NCBI GenBank assembly: GCA_031963045.1
Contig: JASSUK010000040.1
Span: 1-64,000, forward strand
Length of the DNA stretch: 64,000 bases
Origin: JASSUD01 sp031963045
Lineage (GTDB): Bacteria; Pseudomonadota; Gammaproteobacteria; Burkholderiales; Burkholderiaceae
Direction of reading: 5' to 3'
Below are positions 26,120 through 35,000 of this stretch, piece by piece; positions within the stretch are counted from its first letter, which is position 1; the number at the start of each line of letters is the position of its first letter. Made by a program: the position numbers and the translations under genes. The notes under the pieces were generated by a model, which worked only from the letters and a program-made list of their open reading frames with translations, searched no databases and had not been told where the DNA came from.

Positions 26120-27343
26120 TTAATGCGCAGCCCATTGCACCGTATTCAAATCAACCCCTTCTTGGTGCATTTCCCAAAGTGGGGAGAGTTCACGTAATTT
26201 TGTAATTTTGCGATGCACGAGTGCAATGACGTAGTCGACTTCTTCTTGCGTAGTAAAGCGACCCAAGGTAAAGCGAATCGAGCTGTGTGCAAGTTCGTCA
26301 TTGCGGCCCAAAGCACGCAATACATAAGAAGGTTCCAGCGAAGCAGACGTGCATGCAGACCCTGAGGAAACCGCTACTTCCTTGATCGCCATGATCAGGG
26401 ATTCACCTTCAACAAAATTGAAACTGATATTCAAGCTATGCGGAACTCTATGCTCCATGTCCCCATTGACATACACTTCCTCAATGGTAGATAGGCCTGC
26501 AAGCAAACGATCACGCAAAGCACGAATGCGTACATTATCCGCTTCCATTTCAAGGCGCGCCAGACGAAATGCTTCGCCCATTCCAACAATTTGGTGTGTA
26601 GGCAAGGTACCCGAACGCATACCTCGCTCATGCCCACCGCCATGCATCTGCGCTTCGATACGCACACGCGGCTTGCGGCGTACATATAAGGCCCCAATTC
26701 CTTTAGGCCCATATACCTTATGCCCAGAGAAAGACATCAAATCTACAGGCAAAGTAGACAAATCGATAGGTACTTTACCGGCTGCCTGCGCTCCATCCAC
26801 ATGGAAAATAATACCGCGCTCTCTGCATATTGCCCCGATGCGCTCGATATCTTGAACCACCCCAATCTCGTTATTCACCATCATGACAGAGACTAAAATA
26901 GTGTCTGGCCGCAAAGATTGTGTGAAATACTCAAGGTCAAGCAAGCCATTTTCAAGGACATTGAGGTAAGTAACCTCAAATCCTTGCCGTTCTAATTCAC
27001 GGCAGGTATCCAACACGGCTTTATGTTCCGTTTTGACGGTAACAATATGCTTACCCTTACCTTGATAAAAGTGCGCAGCCCCTTTAATAGCAAGGTTGTT
27101 AGATTCCGTTGCACCGGACGTCCAAACGATTTCGCGTGAATCGCAATTCAATAGCGCAGCGACTTCTTCGCGCGCATCTTCCACAGCCTGCTCTGCTTCC
27201 CAGCCATAAGCATGGCTGCGAGAAGCAGGGTTGCCATATTGCTCACGTAGAACGTGGACCATACGGTCCACCACGCGAGGATCCACCGGTGTGGTGGCGC
27301 TGTAATCCATGTAAATAGGTTGGCTAAGCGTGCCGTCTTGCAT
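26120..27343 (-). CDS. iscS: Cysteine desulfurase IscS
   Basis: IscS is the PLP enzyme that takes sulfur from cysteine for Fe-S clusters and thiolated tRNAs. The 407-residue product has the PLP-binding lysine in SFSGHKVYGPKG, HVDGAQAAGK, and the flexible-loop catalytic cysteine in SSGSACTSASLEPSYV (group I IscS type). The C-terminal tail that contacts IscU is present. It is first in iscS-iscU-iscA-(terminator)-hscB-hscA. The regulator gene iscR, usually just upstream, is absent from this locus. Confidence 0.98.
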   Translation of the reverse strand: MQDGTLSQPIYMDYSATTPVDPRVVDRMVHVLREQYGNPASRSHAYGWEAEQAVEDAREEVAALLNCDSREIVWTSGATESNNLAIKGAAHFYQGKGKHIVTVKTEHKAVLDTCRELERQGFEVTYLNVLENGLLDLEYFTQSLRPDTILVSVMMVNNEIGVVQDIERIGAICRERGIIFHVDGAQAAGKVPIDLSTLPVDLMSFSGHKVYGPKGIGALYVRRKPRVRIEAQMHGGGHERGMRSGTLPTHQIVGMGEAFRLARLEMEADNVRIRALRDRLLAGLSTIEEVYVNGDMEHRVPHSLNISFNFVEGESLIMAIKEVAVSSGSACTSASLEPSYVLRALGRNDELAHSSIRFTLGRFTTQEEVDYVIALVHRKITKLRELSPLWEMHQEGVDLNTVQWAAH

Positions 27344-27645
27344 AATGCGCCCCGAGTAGAGCTATAAAACTGTTTTGAAAAGTCGTAGCCACATTCCACA
27401 TGATCCAAGCAGGCCCCGCAACGCGCTGGCCTGCTCAAGAAATTTAGATTAAAAATGGCACTACTAAAAGACCAATAATTATAAAGAAATGGCAAATTTA
27501 GTCAAGGATAAATTTAAATATCTGTATTTATATTTTATAAAAAACAAAATATTATTTTTTGTAATAACTTACTATGCAAATAATATTTTTCTATACCTAA
27601 TAATTATATTTTTACGCGCATAGATGCAGCTGGCAGGAAAATAAA
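27344..27645. other. AT-rich iscS-leuA spacer
   Basis: No gene is seen. The iscS promoter should lie at the left end; an IscR-binding site could not be recognised. The right part (27480-27610) is extremely AT-rich. Confidence 0.45.
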
Positions 27646-27681
27646 AAAGGCCGCTGAAGAAAATACTTCTGAGCGGCCTTT
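27646..27681 (-). terminator. Rho-independent terminator after leuA
   Basis: AAAGGCCGCT (27646-27655) pairs with AGCGGCCTTT (27672-27681). On the minus strand the stem is followed by a T-run (27643-27648 in plus coordinates). It lies about 30 bases beyond the leuA stop and closes the ilv-psd-pss-leu cluster. Confidence 0.85.
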
Positions 27682-27712
27682 ATACTTACAATCTTATATA
27701 TTTTTTTAAAAT

Positions 27713-29323
27713 TTATCCCTGTTGCGGATTTAATTTATCTGGCTGAATATACAATTTATTTAAGGCAGCCAAGTATGCTTTAGCCGACGCCACCACAATA
27801 TCAGGATCCGTACCCACCCCATTCACCATGCGACCTGCAGACGCAAGACGTACGGTTACTTCGCCCTGTGCCTGCGTTCCAGTCGTAATAGCGTTGACGG
27901 AATACAGCATAAGCTCCACTGCACTTCCCAATGTTGCCTCGATCGCTTTAAAAGTGGCATCGACTGGGCCATTACCTACCGCTTCGCTGCGCACGGTTTG
28001 AGAGGTAGTTTGGTTGCTGGCTTGGCCATTTACTTCCTCTCCCGACCCTTTTTTTATTGCTGGGGTAGTAAATACGATTTCGGCCCAAGGCTGCTCCCCT
28101 GTCTTCGAGCGCTGCTCAAGAGAGACAAATTGATAGGCATCTTCTTGCTCTGCAGTGCGTGCAGCATCCGTCGCTATGGCCAAAATATCTTCGTCGTAGA
28201 TGTCCGCTTTACCATCCGCTAACGTTTTAAAACGAATAAAAATTTGGTTGAGCGCTTCTCCATTGTCATCAGTGGGAAGTTGCACTCCTAGCTCTTGCAG
28301 CCTTTGTTTGAGCGCTCCACGTCCTGAGAGCTTGCCCAACACCATCTTGTTTGCACTCCAACCCACATCCTGGGCACGCATAATTTCGTAGGTATCGCGC
28401 GCCTTTAAGATTCCATCTTGATGGATGCCTGAGGCATGCGCAAAAGCATTTGCGCCCACAATGGCTTTATTGGGTTGAACAATAAAGCCTGTTGTTTGAG
28501 AAACAAGCTTAGATGCGCTCACTAGTTGTGTAGCATCAATGCGTGTATCCAGCCCAAAGTAATCTTTGCGCGTACGTACCGCCATCACGACTTCTTCTAA
28601 TGAGGTATTGCCTGCACGCTCACCGAGTCCATTAATCGTGCACTCTATTTGACGTGCCCCACCAATATGAACACCGGCTAGCGAATTAGCTACCCCCAAC
28701 CCTAAATCATTATGACAATGGACCGACCACACCGCTTTATGCGCATTGGGAATGCGTTCGCGCAGGTTTTTTATCATCAGGCCAAAGCTCTCAGGTATCG
28801 CATACCCAACGGTGTCAGGAATATTGATGGTGGTAGCGCCTTCGTCAATAACCGCTTCAATCACCCGACACAAAAAGTCAGGATCAGAACGGCTACTGTC
28901 TTCTGGCGAGAACTCGATATCATCACTAAAACCGCGCGCAAAACGCACCGCAGTACGCGCACGTTCGAGTACTTGCTCTGGACTCATCTGCAATTTCTTA
29001 GCCATATGCAAAGCAGAGGTTGCCAAGAAAATATGTATACGAAACTGCTCGGCAGCCTTTAAGGCTTGCGCAACACGCTCAATATCTTTCTCATTGGCAC
29101 GGGCTAGACTACACAGCTTACTATCTTTGATCAGCGTGGCTAGTGCTTGTAGCGTCTCGAATTCTCCTTGTGAGCTGGCAGCAAAACCTGCCTCGATCAC
29201 GTCTACCTTTAGTCGCTCTAGTTGCCTTGCAATTTGGATTTTTTCATCCCGGGTCATTGAAGCACCGGGCGATTGCTCTCCATCGCGCAAAGTCGTATCA
29301 AAGATAATAAGGGTGTCTGCCAT
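27713..29323 (-). CDS. leuA: 2-isopropylmalate synthase
   Basis: LeuA condenses acetyl-CoA with 2-oxoisovalerate, first committed step to leucine. From ATG 29323 the product is 536 residues. It opens with LIIFDTTLRDGEQSPGASMT (metal and substrate binding), then SVHCHNDLGLGVANS, ECTINGLGERAGN, and the C-terminal regulatory domain (GNGPVDATFKAIE, NAITTGTQAQGEV). About 20 residues of Gln/Thr/Ser-rich sequence just before GNGPVDATF make it longer than Burkholderia homologues; this is in the linker before the regulatory domain. The chosen start matches the family; an upstream extension would overlap pssA. Confidence 0.96.
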   Translation of the reverse strand: MADTLIIFDTTLRDGEQSPGASMTRDEKIQIARQLERLKVDVIEAGFAASSQGEFETLQALATLIKDSKLCSLARANEKDIERVAQALKAAEQFRIHIFLATSALHMAKKLQMSPEQVLERARTAVRFARGFSDDIEFSPEDSSRSDPDFLCRVIEAVIDEGATTINIPDTVGYAIPESFGLMIKNLRERIPNAHKAVWSVHCHNDLGLGVANSLAGVHIGGARQIECTINGLGERAGNTSLEEVVMAVRTRKDYFGLDTRIDATQLVSASKLVSQTTGFIVQPNKAIVGANAFAHASGIHQDGILKARDTYEIMRAQDVGWSANKMVLGKLSGRGALKQRLQELGVQLPTDDNGEALNQIFIRFKTLADGKADIYDEDILAIATDAARTAEQEDAYQFVSLEQRSKTGEQPWAEIVFTTPAIKKGSGEEVNGQASNQTTSQTVRSEAVGNGPVDATFKAIEATLGSAVELMLYSVNAITTGTQAQGEVTVRLASAGRMVNGVGTDPDIVVASAKAYLAALNKLYIQPDKLNPQQG

Positions 29324-29348
29324 ATTAGTGATGTCCCTACGAAAAAAA

Positions 29349-30200
29349 CTACGTTGAAATTTTTGACTTTGTACGGCGTTTTTTAAGCATACGGGCCACC
29401 CACAACCCGTAGCCTGACAAGCTATACAAAATAAATAAACCAAAAAGCATGAGTGGCGGATCCGAAGAAATCAGCACAAACACGCCCACTACCAATAAAG
29501 TCACACCGAAAGAGACACGATGACGTACATCGAGTGCTTTGCCGCTATAAAAAGGTGCGCTCGATACCATAGTAAGCCCTGCATAAATCGTCAATGCAAA
29601 AGCCACCCATGGCAAATAAGTCATATCTATTGGCAAACGATGCACCATAGCCAACCATACAAAGCCAGCAATGAGTGCTGCGGCTGCGGGACAGGGAATG
29701 CCTTCAAAAAAACTAGGATTGACCTTGGCAATATTGGTATTAAAACGCGCAAGACGTAGCGCGGTTCCGGCACAATAGATAAAGGCAGCCAACCAACCTA
29801 AACGCCCTAAATCTTTTAAAAGCCATTCATACATAATCAGTGCAGGCGCCACACCAAATGAAACCATGTCTGACAAGCTATCGTATTGCTCACCAAAAGC
29901 ACTTTGGGTCTTAGTCATACGAGCCACACGGCCATCCATACTATCTAAGACCATGGCAATGAAAATAGCGATTGCAGCAATTTCAAACTGCGTGTTCATT
30001 GCTTGGACAATGGCGAAAAAACCACAAAAAAGTGCCGCGGTCGTCAAAGCATTTGGCAATAAATAAATCCCCCGTTTGCGCAATAAATTGTGTCGCTTGG
30101 AGCGTAGAGGATCCATGAATGAATCGTTTGCCAAATAATGAGAGGTGCGAAAAAAATCACCGCGCTCTGTACGACCTCGACGACGTCTTAATGTATTCAT
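29349..30200 (-). CDS. pssA: CDP-diacylglycerol-serine O-phosphatidyltransferase
   Basis: PssA makes phosphatidylserine from CDP-diacylglycerol and serine at the inner membrane. The 283-residue product has the CDP-alcohol phosphotransferase signature DGxxARx8GxxxDxxxD, read as DGRVARMTKTQSAFG followed by EQYDSLSD, near residues 93-115. About eight hydrophobic helices follow. The basic N-terminus (NTLRRRRGRTER) is variable in the family; a downstream ATG (MDPLRSKRHN) is another possible start. psd is just upstream on the same strand, giving the usual psd-pssA-leuA order. Confidence 0.95.
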   Translation of the reverse strand: MNTLRRRRGRTERGDFFRTSHYLANDSFMDPLRSKRHNLLRKRGIYLLPNALTTAALFCGFFAIVQAMNTQFEIAAIAIFIAMVLDSMDGRVARMTKTQSAFGEQYDSLSDMVSFGVAPALIMYEWLLKDLGRLGWLAAFIYCAGTALRLARFNTNIAKVNPSFFEGIPCPAAAALIAGFVWLAMVHRLPIDMTYLPWVAFALTIYAGLTMVSSAPFYSGKALDVRHRVSFGVTLLVVGVFVLISSDPPLMLFGLFILYSLSGYGLWVARMLKKRRTKSKIST

Positions 30201-30284
30201 AAGCAATCTTTAGTGACGAAAGGCAACCGCACGGCAGACCGAAGCACATATATCTTGAAGGACCTGAACGCACGATCACAGAAC

Positions 30285-30310
30285 AAAGAAGGGCCCCTTC
30301 GGACCCTTTT
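30285..30310 (-). terminator. Weak hairpin after psd
   Basis: AAGGGCC and GGACCCTT pair around a short loop between psd and pssA. On the minus strand it is followed by CTTTGTT, a poor T-run, so it may attenuate or process rather than terminate. Confidence 0.35.
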
Positions 30311-30327
30311 AGAAATATCAAACCACT

Positions 30328-30972
30328 TTAAGAAGGCCAGTCAGCCAATATAGTCGACGTAGCCGATACTTTCTGACCAATAGACACACGGGGATGGCTG
30401 CCAATAGGCAAATATACATCTACTCGCGAACCAAAACGAATAAAACCGTACCGCGCTCCGCGGCGCACTTCGTCACCCACGCTTACATAGCATAAGATAC
30501 GACGCGCTACTAAGCCAGCCACCTGAACCAAGCTGATTTTTTGCCCTTGAGAGGTTTCAATAACCAAGGCATTGCGTTCATTAGCAAGCGAGGATTTATC
30601 AAGCGCAGCATTCAAAAAAGTGCCTGGAAAATAGCCAGCATGTGTCACCGTGCCATCTACGGACATACGTTGTGAATGTGCATTGAATACATTCATAAAG
30701 ACACTGATTTTCAATGCTTCACGGTCACCATATGGATCATGGCAAGTTTGTATCGCAACTACTCGACCATCAGCAGGACTCAATACTGCATTCGGATCAC
30801 TGGGCACTACGCGTGGCGGGTCACGGAAAAATTGCAGCATAAAAGCCACTAAAGTCCAGAGCGGCCAAGCCCATTTAAATCCAGCGAGCAAATTCACACA
30901 CAAAGCAGCAACCACTGCCAAAGTAATAAAAACCCAACCTTCGCGTGCAATGATCGGATGAGGATAGTTCAT
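30328..30972 (-). CDS. psd: Phosphatidylserine decarboxylase (short PSD type)
   Basis: Psd decarboxylates phosphatidylserine to phosphatidylethanolamine and makes its own pyruvoyl cofactor by self-cleavage. The 214-residue product is of the short class: an N-terminal membrane segment (VFITLAVVAALCVNLLAG), FFRDPPR, LSPADGRVV, NVFNAHSQR, then YGFIRFGSRVDVYLP and IGSHPRVSIGQKV. The GS of IGSH is the likely cleavage site giving the small pyruvoyl subunit; that assignment is by analogy. It lies between ilvC and pssA as in Burkholderia. Confidence 0.94.
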   Translation of the reverse strand: MNYPHPIIAREGWVFITLAVVAALCVNLLAGFKWAWPLWTLVAFMLQFFRDPPRVVPSDPNAVLSPADGRVVAIQTCHDPYGDREALKISVFMNVFNAHSQRMSVDGTVTHAGYFPGTFLNAALDKSSLANERNALVIETSQGQKISLVQVAGLVARRILCYVSVGDEVRRGARYGFIRFGSRVDVYLPIGSHPRVSIGQKVSATSTILADWPS

Positions 30973-31021
30973 AAAAAAGGATCACTCAATGAGAAAAAAA
31001 ACTTCTGAAATGCATGGGTGC

Positions 31022-31068
31022 GCAGGTTGGGGTGACGAATTTCGATAAATACGGAAACCCCAACCTGC
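31022..31068. repeat. Family A short form (47 bp)
   Basis: GCAGGTTGGGG (31022-31032) and CCCCAACCTGC (31058-31068) are perfect inverted arms with a 25-base interior. It lies between ilvC and psd and can fold as a hairpin. Confidence 0.7.
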
Positions 31069-31088
31069 CGTTACCAAAAACCTATATC

Positions 31089-32105
31089 TTAGTTTTTAGC
31101 GCGGTCGACCAATTTGTTTTTGATCACGCCATGCATCATTGCGCGCAGTTTGCTACCTACCTGCTCAATAGGATGCGCTTCTGTTAAGCGGCGCTCGGAT
31201 ATCAGCTTGGGGTTACCTGCACGATGCTCTAGGATAAAGTTTTTAGCATATTCACCGGTCTGAATATCTTTCAGGACCGCGCGCATAGCTTTACGGCTCT
31301 CTTCAGTAATAACGCGTGGGCCTGTGACATATTCCCCGTACTCGGCATTATTAGAAATTGAGTAATTCATATTACCAATTCCACCTTCGTAGATAAGATC
31401 CACGATAAGTTTTAACTCATGCAAGCACTCAAAATAGGCCATTTCTGGTGCATATCCTGCATCTACCAGAGTTTCAAAGCCGGCTTTAATAAGCTCTACC
31501 GCACCGCCGCACAACACGGCCTGTTCACCGAATAAGTCAGTTTCAGTTTCTTCACGGAAATTGGTTTCGATAATTCCTGCACGTCCTCCTCCGTTTGCTA
31601 CGGCATACGACAAGGCAAGTTCACGCGCCATGCCAGAAGCATCTTTGGAAATCGCGATCAAATGCGGTACGCCACCACCCTCTTGATAGGTTGAGCGCAC
31701 GGTGTGGCCTGGTGCTTTGGGAGCAACCATGATCACATCTAAATCACTACGTGGAACAACTTGCCCGTAATGCACATTAAATCCATGAGCAAAAGCCAAT
31801 GCAGCACCTTGCTTGATGTGTGGATGTACTTCGTCTTTGTAGACCTGTGCAATTTGCTCGTCAGGGAGCAGCATCATTACGATATCGGCTTCTTTCACTG
31901 CTTCGGCCACTTCTTTTACCACTAAGCCTGCATTGACTGCTTTTGGCCAAGATGCGCCTTCTTTACGCAGACCCACGATGACCTTCACGCCACTCTCTTT
32001 TAGATTCAGCGCATGGGCATGCCCTTGTGAGCCGTAGCCGATGATGGCAACAGACTTTCCTTTGATCAAAGAAAAATCGGCATCTTTATCGTAATAAACC
32101 TTCAC
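31089..32105 (-). CDS. ilvC: Ketol-acid reductoisomerase
   Basis: IlvC isomerises and reduces acetolactate or acetohydroxybutyrate with NADPH in valine/isoleucine synthesis. The 338-residue class I protein has the Rossmann motif GYGSQGHAHALNL, the APKAPGHTVR segment, metal-binding DLFGEQAVLCGG and ECLHELKLI, and GNMNYSISNNAEYG. Length and motifs are normal. It follows ilvH on the same strand after an 83-base gap. Confidence 0.98.
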   Translation of the reverse strand: MKVYYDKDADFSLIKGKSVAIIGYGSQGHAHALNLKESGVKVIVGLRKEGASWPKAVNAGLVVKEVAEAVKEADIVMMLLPDEQIAQVYKDEVHPHIKQGAALAFAHGFNVHYGQVVPRSDLDVIMVAPKAPGHTVRSTYQEGGGVPHLIAISKDASGMARELALSYAVANGGGRAGIIETNFREETETDLFGEQAVLCGGAVELIKAGFETLVDAGYAPEMAYFECLHELKLIVDLIYEGGIGNMNYSISNNAEYGEYVTGPRVITEESRKAMRAVLKDIQTGEYAKNFILEHRAGNPKLISERRLTEAHPIEQVGSKLRAMMHGVIKNKLVDRAKN

Positions 32106-32188
32106 TTCTGCTCCTCTATGAAAAAGGGTTTACTGGAAAAATATCCAGAATCAATCACCCCATAAATATTTCTGTGTTGAATTTGAAC

Positions 32189-32695
32189 TTACGAATTGAT
32201 TCTGAGCATACGATCCCCGCGCCCTATTGCAGAATTCCCTGTACGCACAATTTCTAAGATCATGCCGGGTTCAAACGCCGCAATAAACGCTTCAATTTTG
32301 TCAGTCTTTCCGCTCAGTTCAATGGTGTAGGTCTTCCCGGTAACATCAATGATGCGACCCCGGAAAATATCGGCCATACGCTTTACTTCATCGCGCGCCT
32401 CTCCCATCGCTTGCACCTTGATCAACATGAGCTCGCGTTCAATATACGGGCCTTCTGTAAGATCCACTACCTTCACCACTTCGATCAAGCGATTGAGGTG
32501 CTTTGTCATTTGCTCAATCATATCTGGCGACCCAAAAGTAGCCAGCGTCATTCTAGAGAGAGAAGGGTCTTCGGTTGGAGCTACACTCAATGTTTCAATA
32601 TTGTAAGCACGAGCCGAAAACAGCCCCACCACACGCGAAAGGGCGCCAGGTTCGTTTTCTAACAAAATAGACAGGATATGTTTCGAGCTCGCCAT
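32189..32695 (-). CDS. ilvH: Acetolactate synthase small (regulatory) subunit
   Basis: The small subunit activates acetolactate synthase and carries valine feedback control. The 168-residue product starts with an ACT domain (HILSILLENEPGALSRVVGLFSARAYNIETLSV). The second half has the conserved GKTDKIEAFIAAFEP, ending with GILEIVRTGN-like sequence. The ENEPGALSRV valine-binding loop is intact. It directly follows ilvI, with about a 112-base gap holding a family B remnant. Confidence 0.97.
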   Translation of the reverse strand: MASSKHILSILLENEPGALSRVVGLFSARAYNIETLSVAPTEDPSLSRMTLATFGSPDMIEQMTKHLNRLIEVVKVVDLTEGPYIERELMLIKVQAMGEARDEVKRMADIFRGRIIDVTGKTYTIELSGKTDKIEAFIAAFEPGMILEIVRTGNSAIGRGDRMLRINS

Positions 32696-32763
32696 GCTTT
32701 ACAAAGAAAAAAGGTGAATCATAAACGGCCTAAGGTCACTTAGGGCCAAATCTTCGAATTTCG

Positions 32764-32788
32764 CTAGGGCAATTGAGGACACACCCTA
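32764..32788. repeat. Family B remnant in the ilvI-ilvH spacer
   Basis: TAGGGCAATTGAGGACACAC followed by CCTAG contains one intact end of family B (CAATTGAGGACACACCCTA) joined to a truncated other end (TAGGG). Confidence 0.6.
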
Positions 32789-32807
32789 GAGTATGGATTA
32801 GAAATGC

Positions 32808-34577
32808 TTATAAATCTTCCGACCCCAAGAGCATCTCTGTAATTCCCTGCCCTGCTTGCACCATAGGCCAAACATTCTCTTGCTGATCGGTTTGAAAATC
32901 TAAAAAGACCGTCCGATTTTTTAAAGCAAGCGCTTCTCGCAGAGCGGGTTCCACCTCGGAGGGTTTTTCGATACGCATTCCTACATGGCCATAAGCCTGC
33001 GCCAATTTCACGAAATCAGGCAATGCTTCCATATAGGAATGGGAATAGCGTTTTTTGTATTCAATCTGCTGCCATTGGCGCACCATGCCAAGGTAGCGAT
33101 TATTAAGAGAAACGATCTTGATCGGAGTATCGTGCTGCAAGCAGGTGGATAATTCCTGAATGCACATCTGGATGGAACCCTCACCGGTTACACACACCAC
33201 ATCGTCGTTCGGGTGTGCCATCTTAACGCCCATGGCTGCTGGCAACCCAAATCCCATCGTTCCCAAACCGCCTGAATTAATCCAGCGGCGCGGCTGATCA
33301 AATTTGTAATATTGCGCAGCCCACATCTGATGTTGTCCCACATCTGAGCATACAAATGCATTGCCATTGGTCAATTTATGCAAAACCTCGATCACATATT
33401 GAGGCTTCACAATATCACTGGCTCGGTCGTACTTCATGCAATCTATTTTTCGCCAGGCTTCAATTTGTTCCCACCATGCTGCTCTAGCTGCTTGTTGCGC
33501 CTTATACGCGGGTTTCTCACTATGCGATCTTTGCATAGCAGGCAAACGCTCAAGCATCTGTAGTAACACTTCCTTCACATCCCCAACGATTGGAATATCG
33601 ACTTTTACGCGTTTAGAAATGGAAGAAGGGTCAATATCAATATGAATAATAGTACGCGGCATTTGTGCAAAGTGCTCTGTATTACCAATCACACGGTCAT
33701 CAAAACGCGCGCCAATAGCAATAAGCACATCGCAATGCTGCATGGCCATATTGGCTTCATACGTACCATGCATGCCAAGCATGCCCAAAAATTTCTTATC
33801 TGATGCCCGGAAGCCACCCAAGCCCATCAAGGTATTCGTGACGGGGTAACCTAAAATATCAGCGAATTGATTAAGCTCAGAAGAAGCATTCGCTGAAATC
33901 ACGCCACCACCGGTATAAATATAGGGGCGCTCTGCACTTAACAATGCGTCTAATGCTTTGTGAATATGGCCTGAATGTCCTTTTGTAATAGGGTTGTAGG
34001 AACGCAAATGAATACTTTTTGGATAGTCAAATTCGCAAAGCTCCTTCGACACATCTTTAGGAATATCCACCAAAACAGGACCAGGCCGGCCCGTGCGCGC
34101 AATGTGAAAGGCTTTTGCTATGGTTGACGCGAGCAAATTTACATCTTTCACCAAGAAATTATGCTTCACACACGGCCTGGTAATACCTACCGTATCGCAT
34201 TCTTGAAAAGCATCTTGCCCAATAGCTGCACGAGGTACTTGACCACTAATCACCACCAATGGAATGGAATCCATATAAGCCGTGGCAATACCTGTAACGG
34301 CATTGGTAGCACCTGGCCCTGATGTAACCAGACATACACCCACTTTCCCCGTCGAGCGTGCATAGGCATCGGCTGCGTGCACGGCAGCTTGCTCATGACG
34401 CACAAGAATATGCTGAACTGCATCTTGTTTATACAGTTCATCATAAATATGTAGTACAGACCCGCCAGGGTAACCCCAGATAAACTCCACCCCTTCATGC
34501 GCTAGTGCTTTCATAAGCACGGTTGCGCCGATAGAAGGGCTGGCTGTCACACTTTCAGTATTTTCAGACTCGTTCAT
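32808..34577 (-). CDS. ilvI: Acetolactate synthase large (catalytic) subunit
   Basis: The ThDP-dependent enzyme makes acetolactate or acetohydroxybutyrate from pyruvate. From ATG 34577 it is 589 residues. Visible features: the catalytic Glu in VRHEQAAVHAADAYARSTG, FAD-region LMGLGGF, and the ThDP/Mg motif VTGEGSIQMCIQEL...SLNN (GEGS instead of the commoner GDGS, a usual variant in this family). The upstream in-frame leader (to 34637) is not conserved in type. ilvH and ilvC follow in operon order. Some reports name the Burkholderia gene ilvB; I use ilvI for the pair with ilvH. Confidence 0.96.
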   Translation of the reverse strand: MNESENTESVTASPSIGATVLMKALAHEGVEFIWGYPGGSVLHIYDELYKQDAVQHILVRHEQAAVHAADAYARSTGKVGVCLVTSGPGATNAVTGIATAYMDSIPLVVISGQVPRAAIGQDAFQECDTVGITRPCVKHNFLVKDVNLLASTIAKAFHIARTGRPGPVLVDIPKDVSKELCEFDYPKSIHLRSYNPITKGHSGHIHKALDALLSAERPYIYTGGGVISANASSELNQFADILGYPVTNTLMGLGGFRASDKKFLGMLGMHGTYEANMAMQHCDVLIAIGARFDDRVIGNTEHFAQMPRTIIHIDIDPSSISKRVKVDIPIVGDVKEVLLQMLERLPAMQRSHSEKPAYKAQQAARAAWWEQIEAWRKIDCMKYDRASDIVKPQYVIEVLHKLTNGNAFVCSDVGQHQMWAAQYYKFDQPRRWINSGGLGTMGFGLPAAMGVKMAHPNDDVVCVTGEGSIQMCIQELSTCLQHDTPIKIVSLNNRYLGMVRQWQQIEYKKRYSHSYMEALPDFVKLAQAYGHVGMRIEKPSEVEPALREALALKNRTVFLDFQTDQQENVWPMVQAGQGITEMLLGSEDL

Positions 34578-34724
34578 CGTGGATTCTTTAGAAACTTTTG
34601 AGCAATGGTAAAACACACACCAGAAGCTAAGCAGCACGTTAGGGTAGCGCTTATTTTCAGGATTCTTCGGGTCCTCTATTTTAGAGGCTAGCTCACGATA
34701 GGGATATAAGGATGAATATAATAA

Positions 34725-34752
34725 TTGACCCGGCGACGCGACGCACTATAAT
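34725..34752 (+). promoter_or_regulatory. Sigma-70 promoter of tRNA-Leu
   Basis: TTGACC (34725-34730) and TATAAT (34747-34752) are separated by 16 bases. The predicted start lies about 25 bases before the mature tRNA 5' end. This is one of the best promoter matches in the window. Confidence 0.8.
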
Positions 34753-34782
34753 GGCATGCTTTTGAAAGATTGTCTGTGCAAA

Positions 34783-34867
<85 letters not shown>

Positions 34868-34902
34868 AACAAAAATTGCTTCGAACATGCTTAAAATTCT
34901 AT

Positions 34903-34937
34903 AAAACCCCGAGGGATTTGATCTATCGGGGTTTTTT
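34903..34937 (+). terminator. Rho-independent terminator after tRNA-Leu
   Basis: AAAACCCCGA (34903-34912) and TCGGGGTTTT (34926-34935) form a 10-bp stem, and TT continues the run. It separates tRNA-Leu transcription from pcnB. Confidence 0.85.
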
Positions 34938-35000
34938 ATTACATGCTCTCACAAAGTGATAGAGCCAATTTTAATAAGCGCAGTGTGGAGCACACATTTT

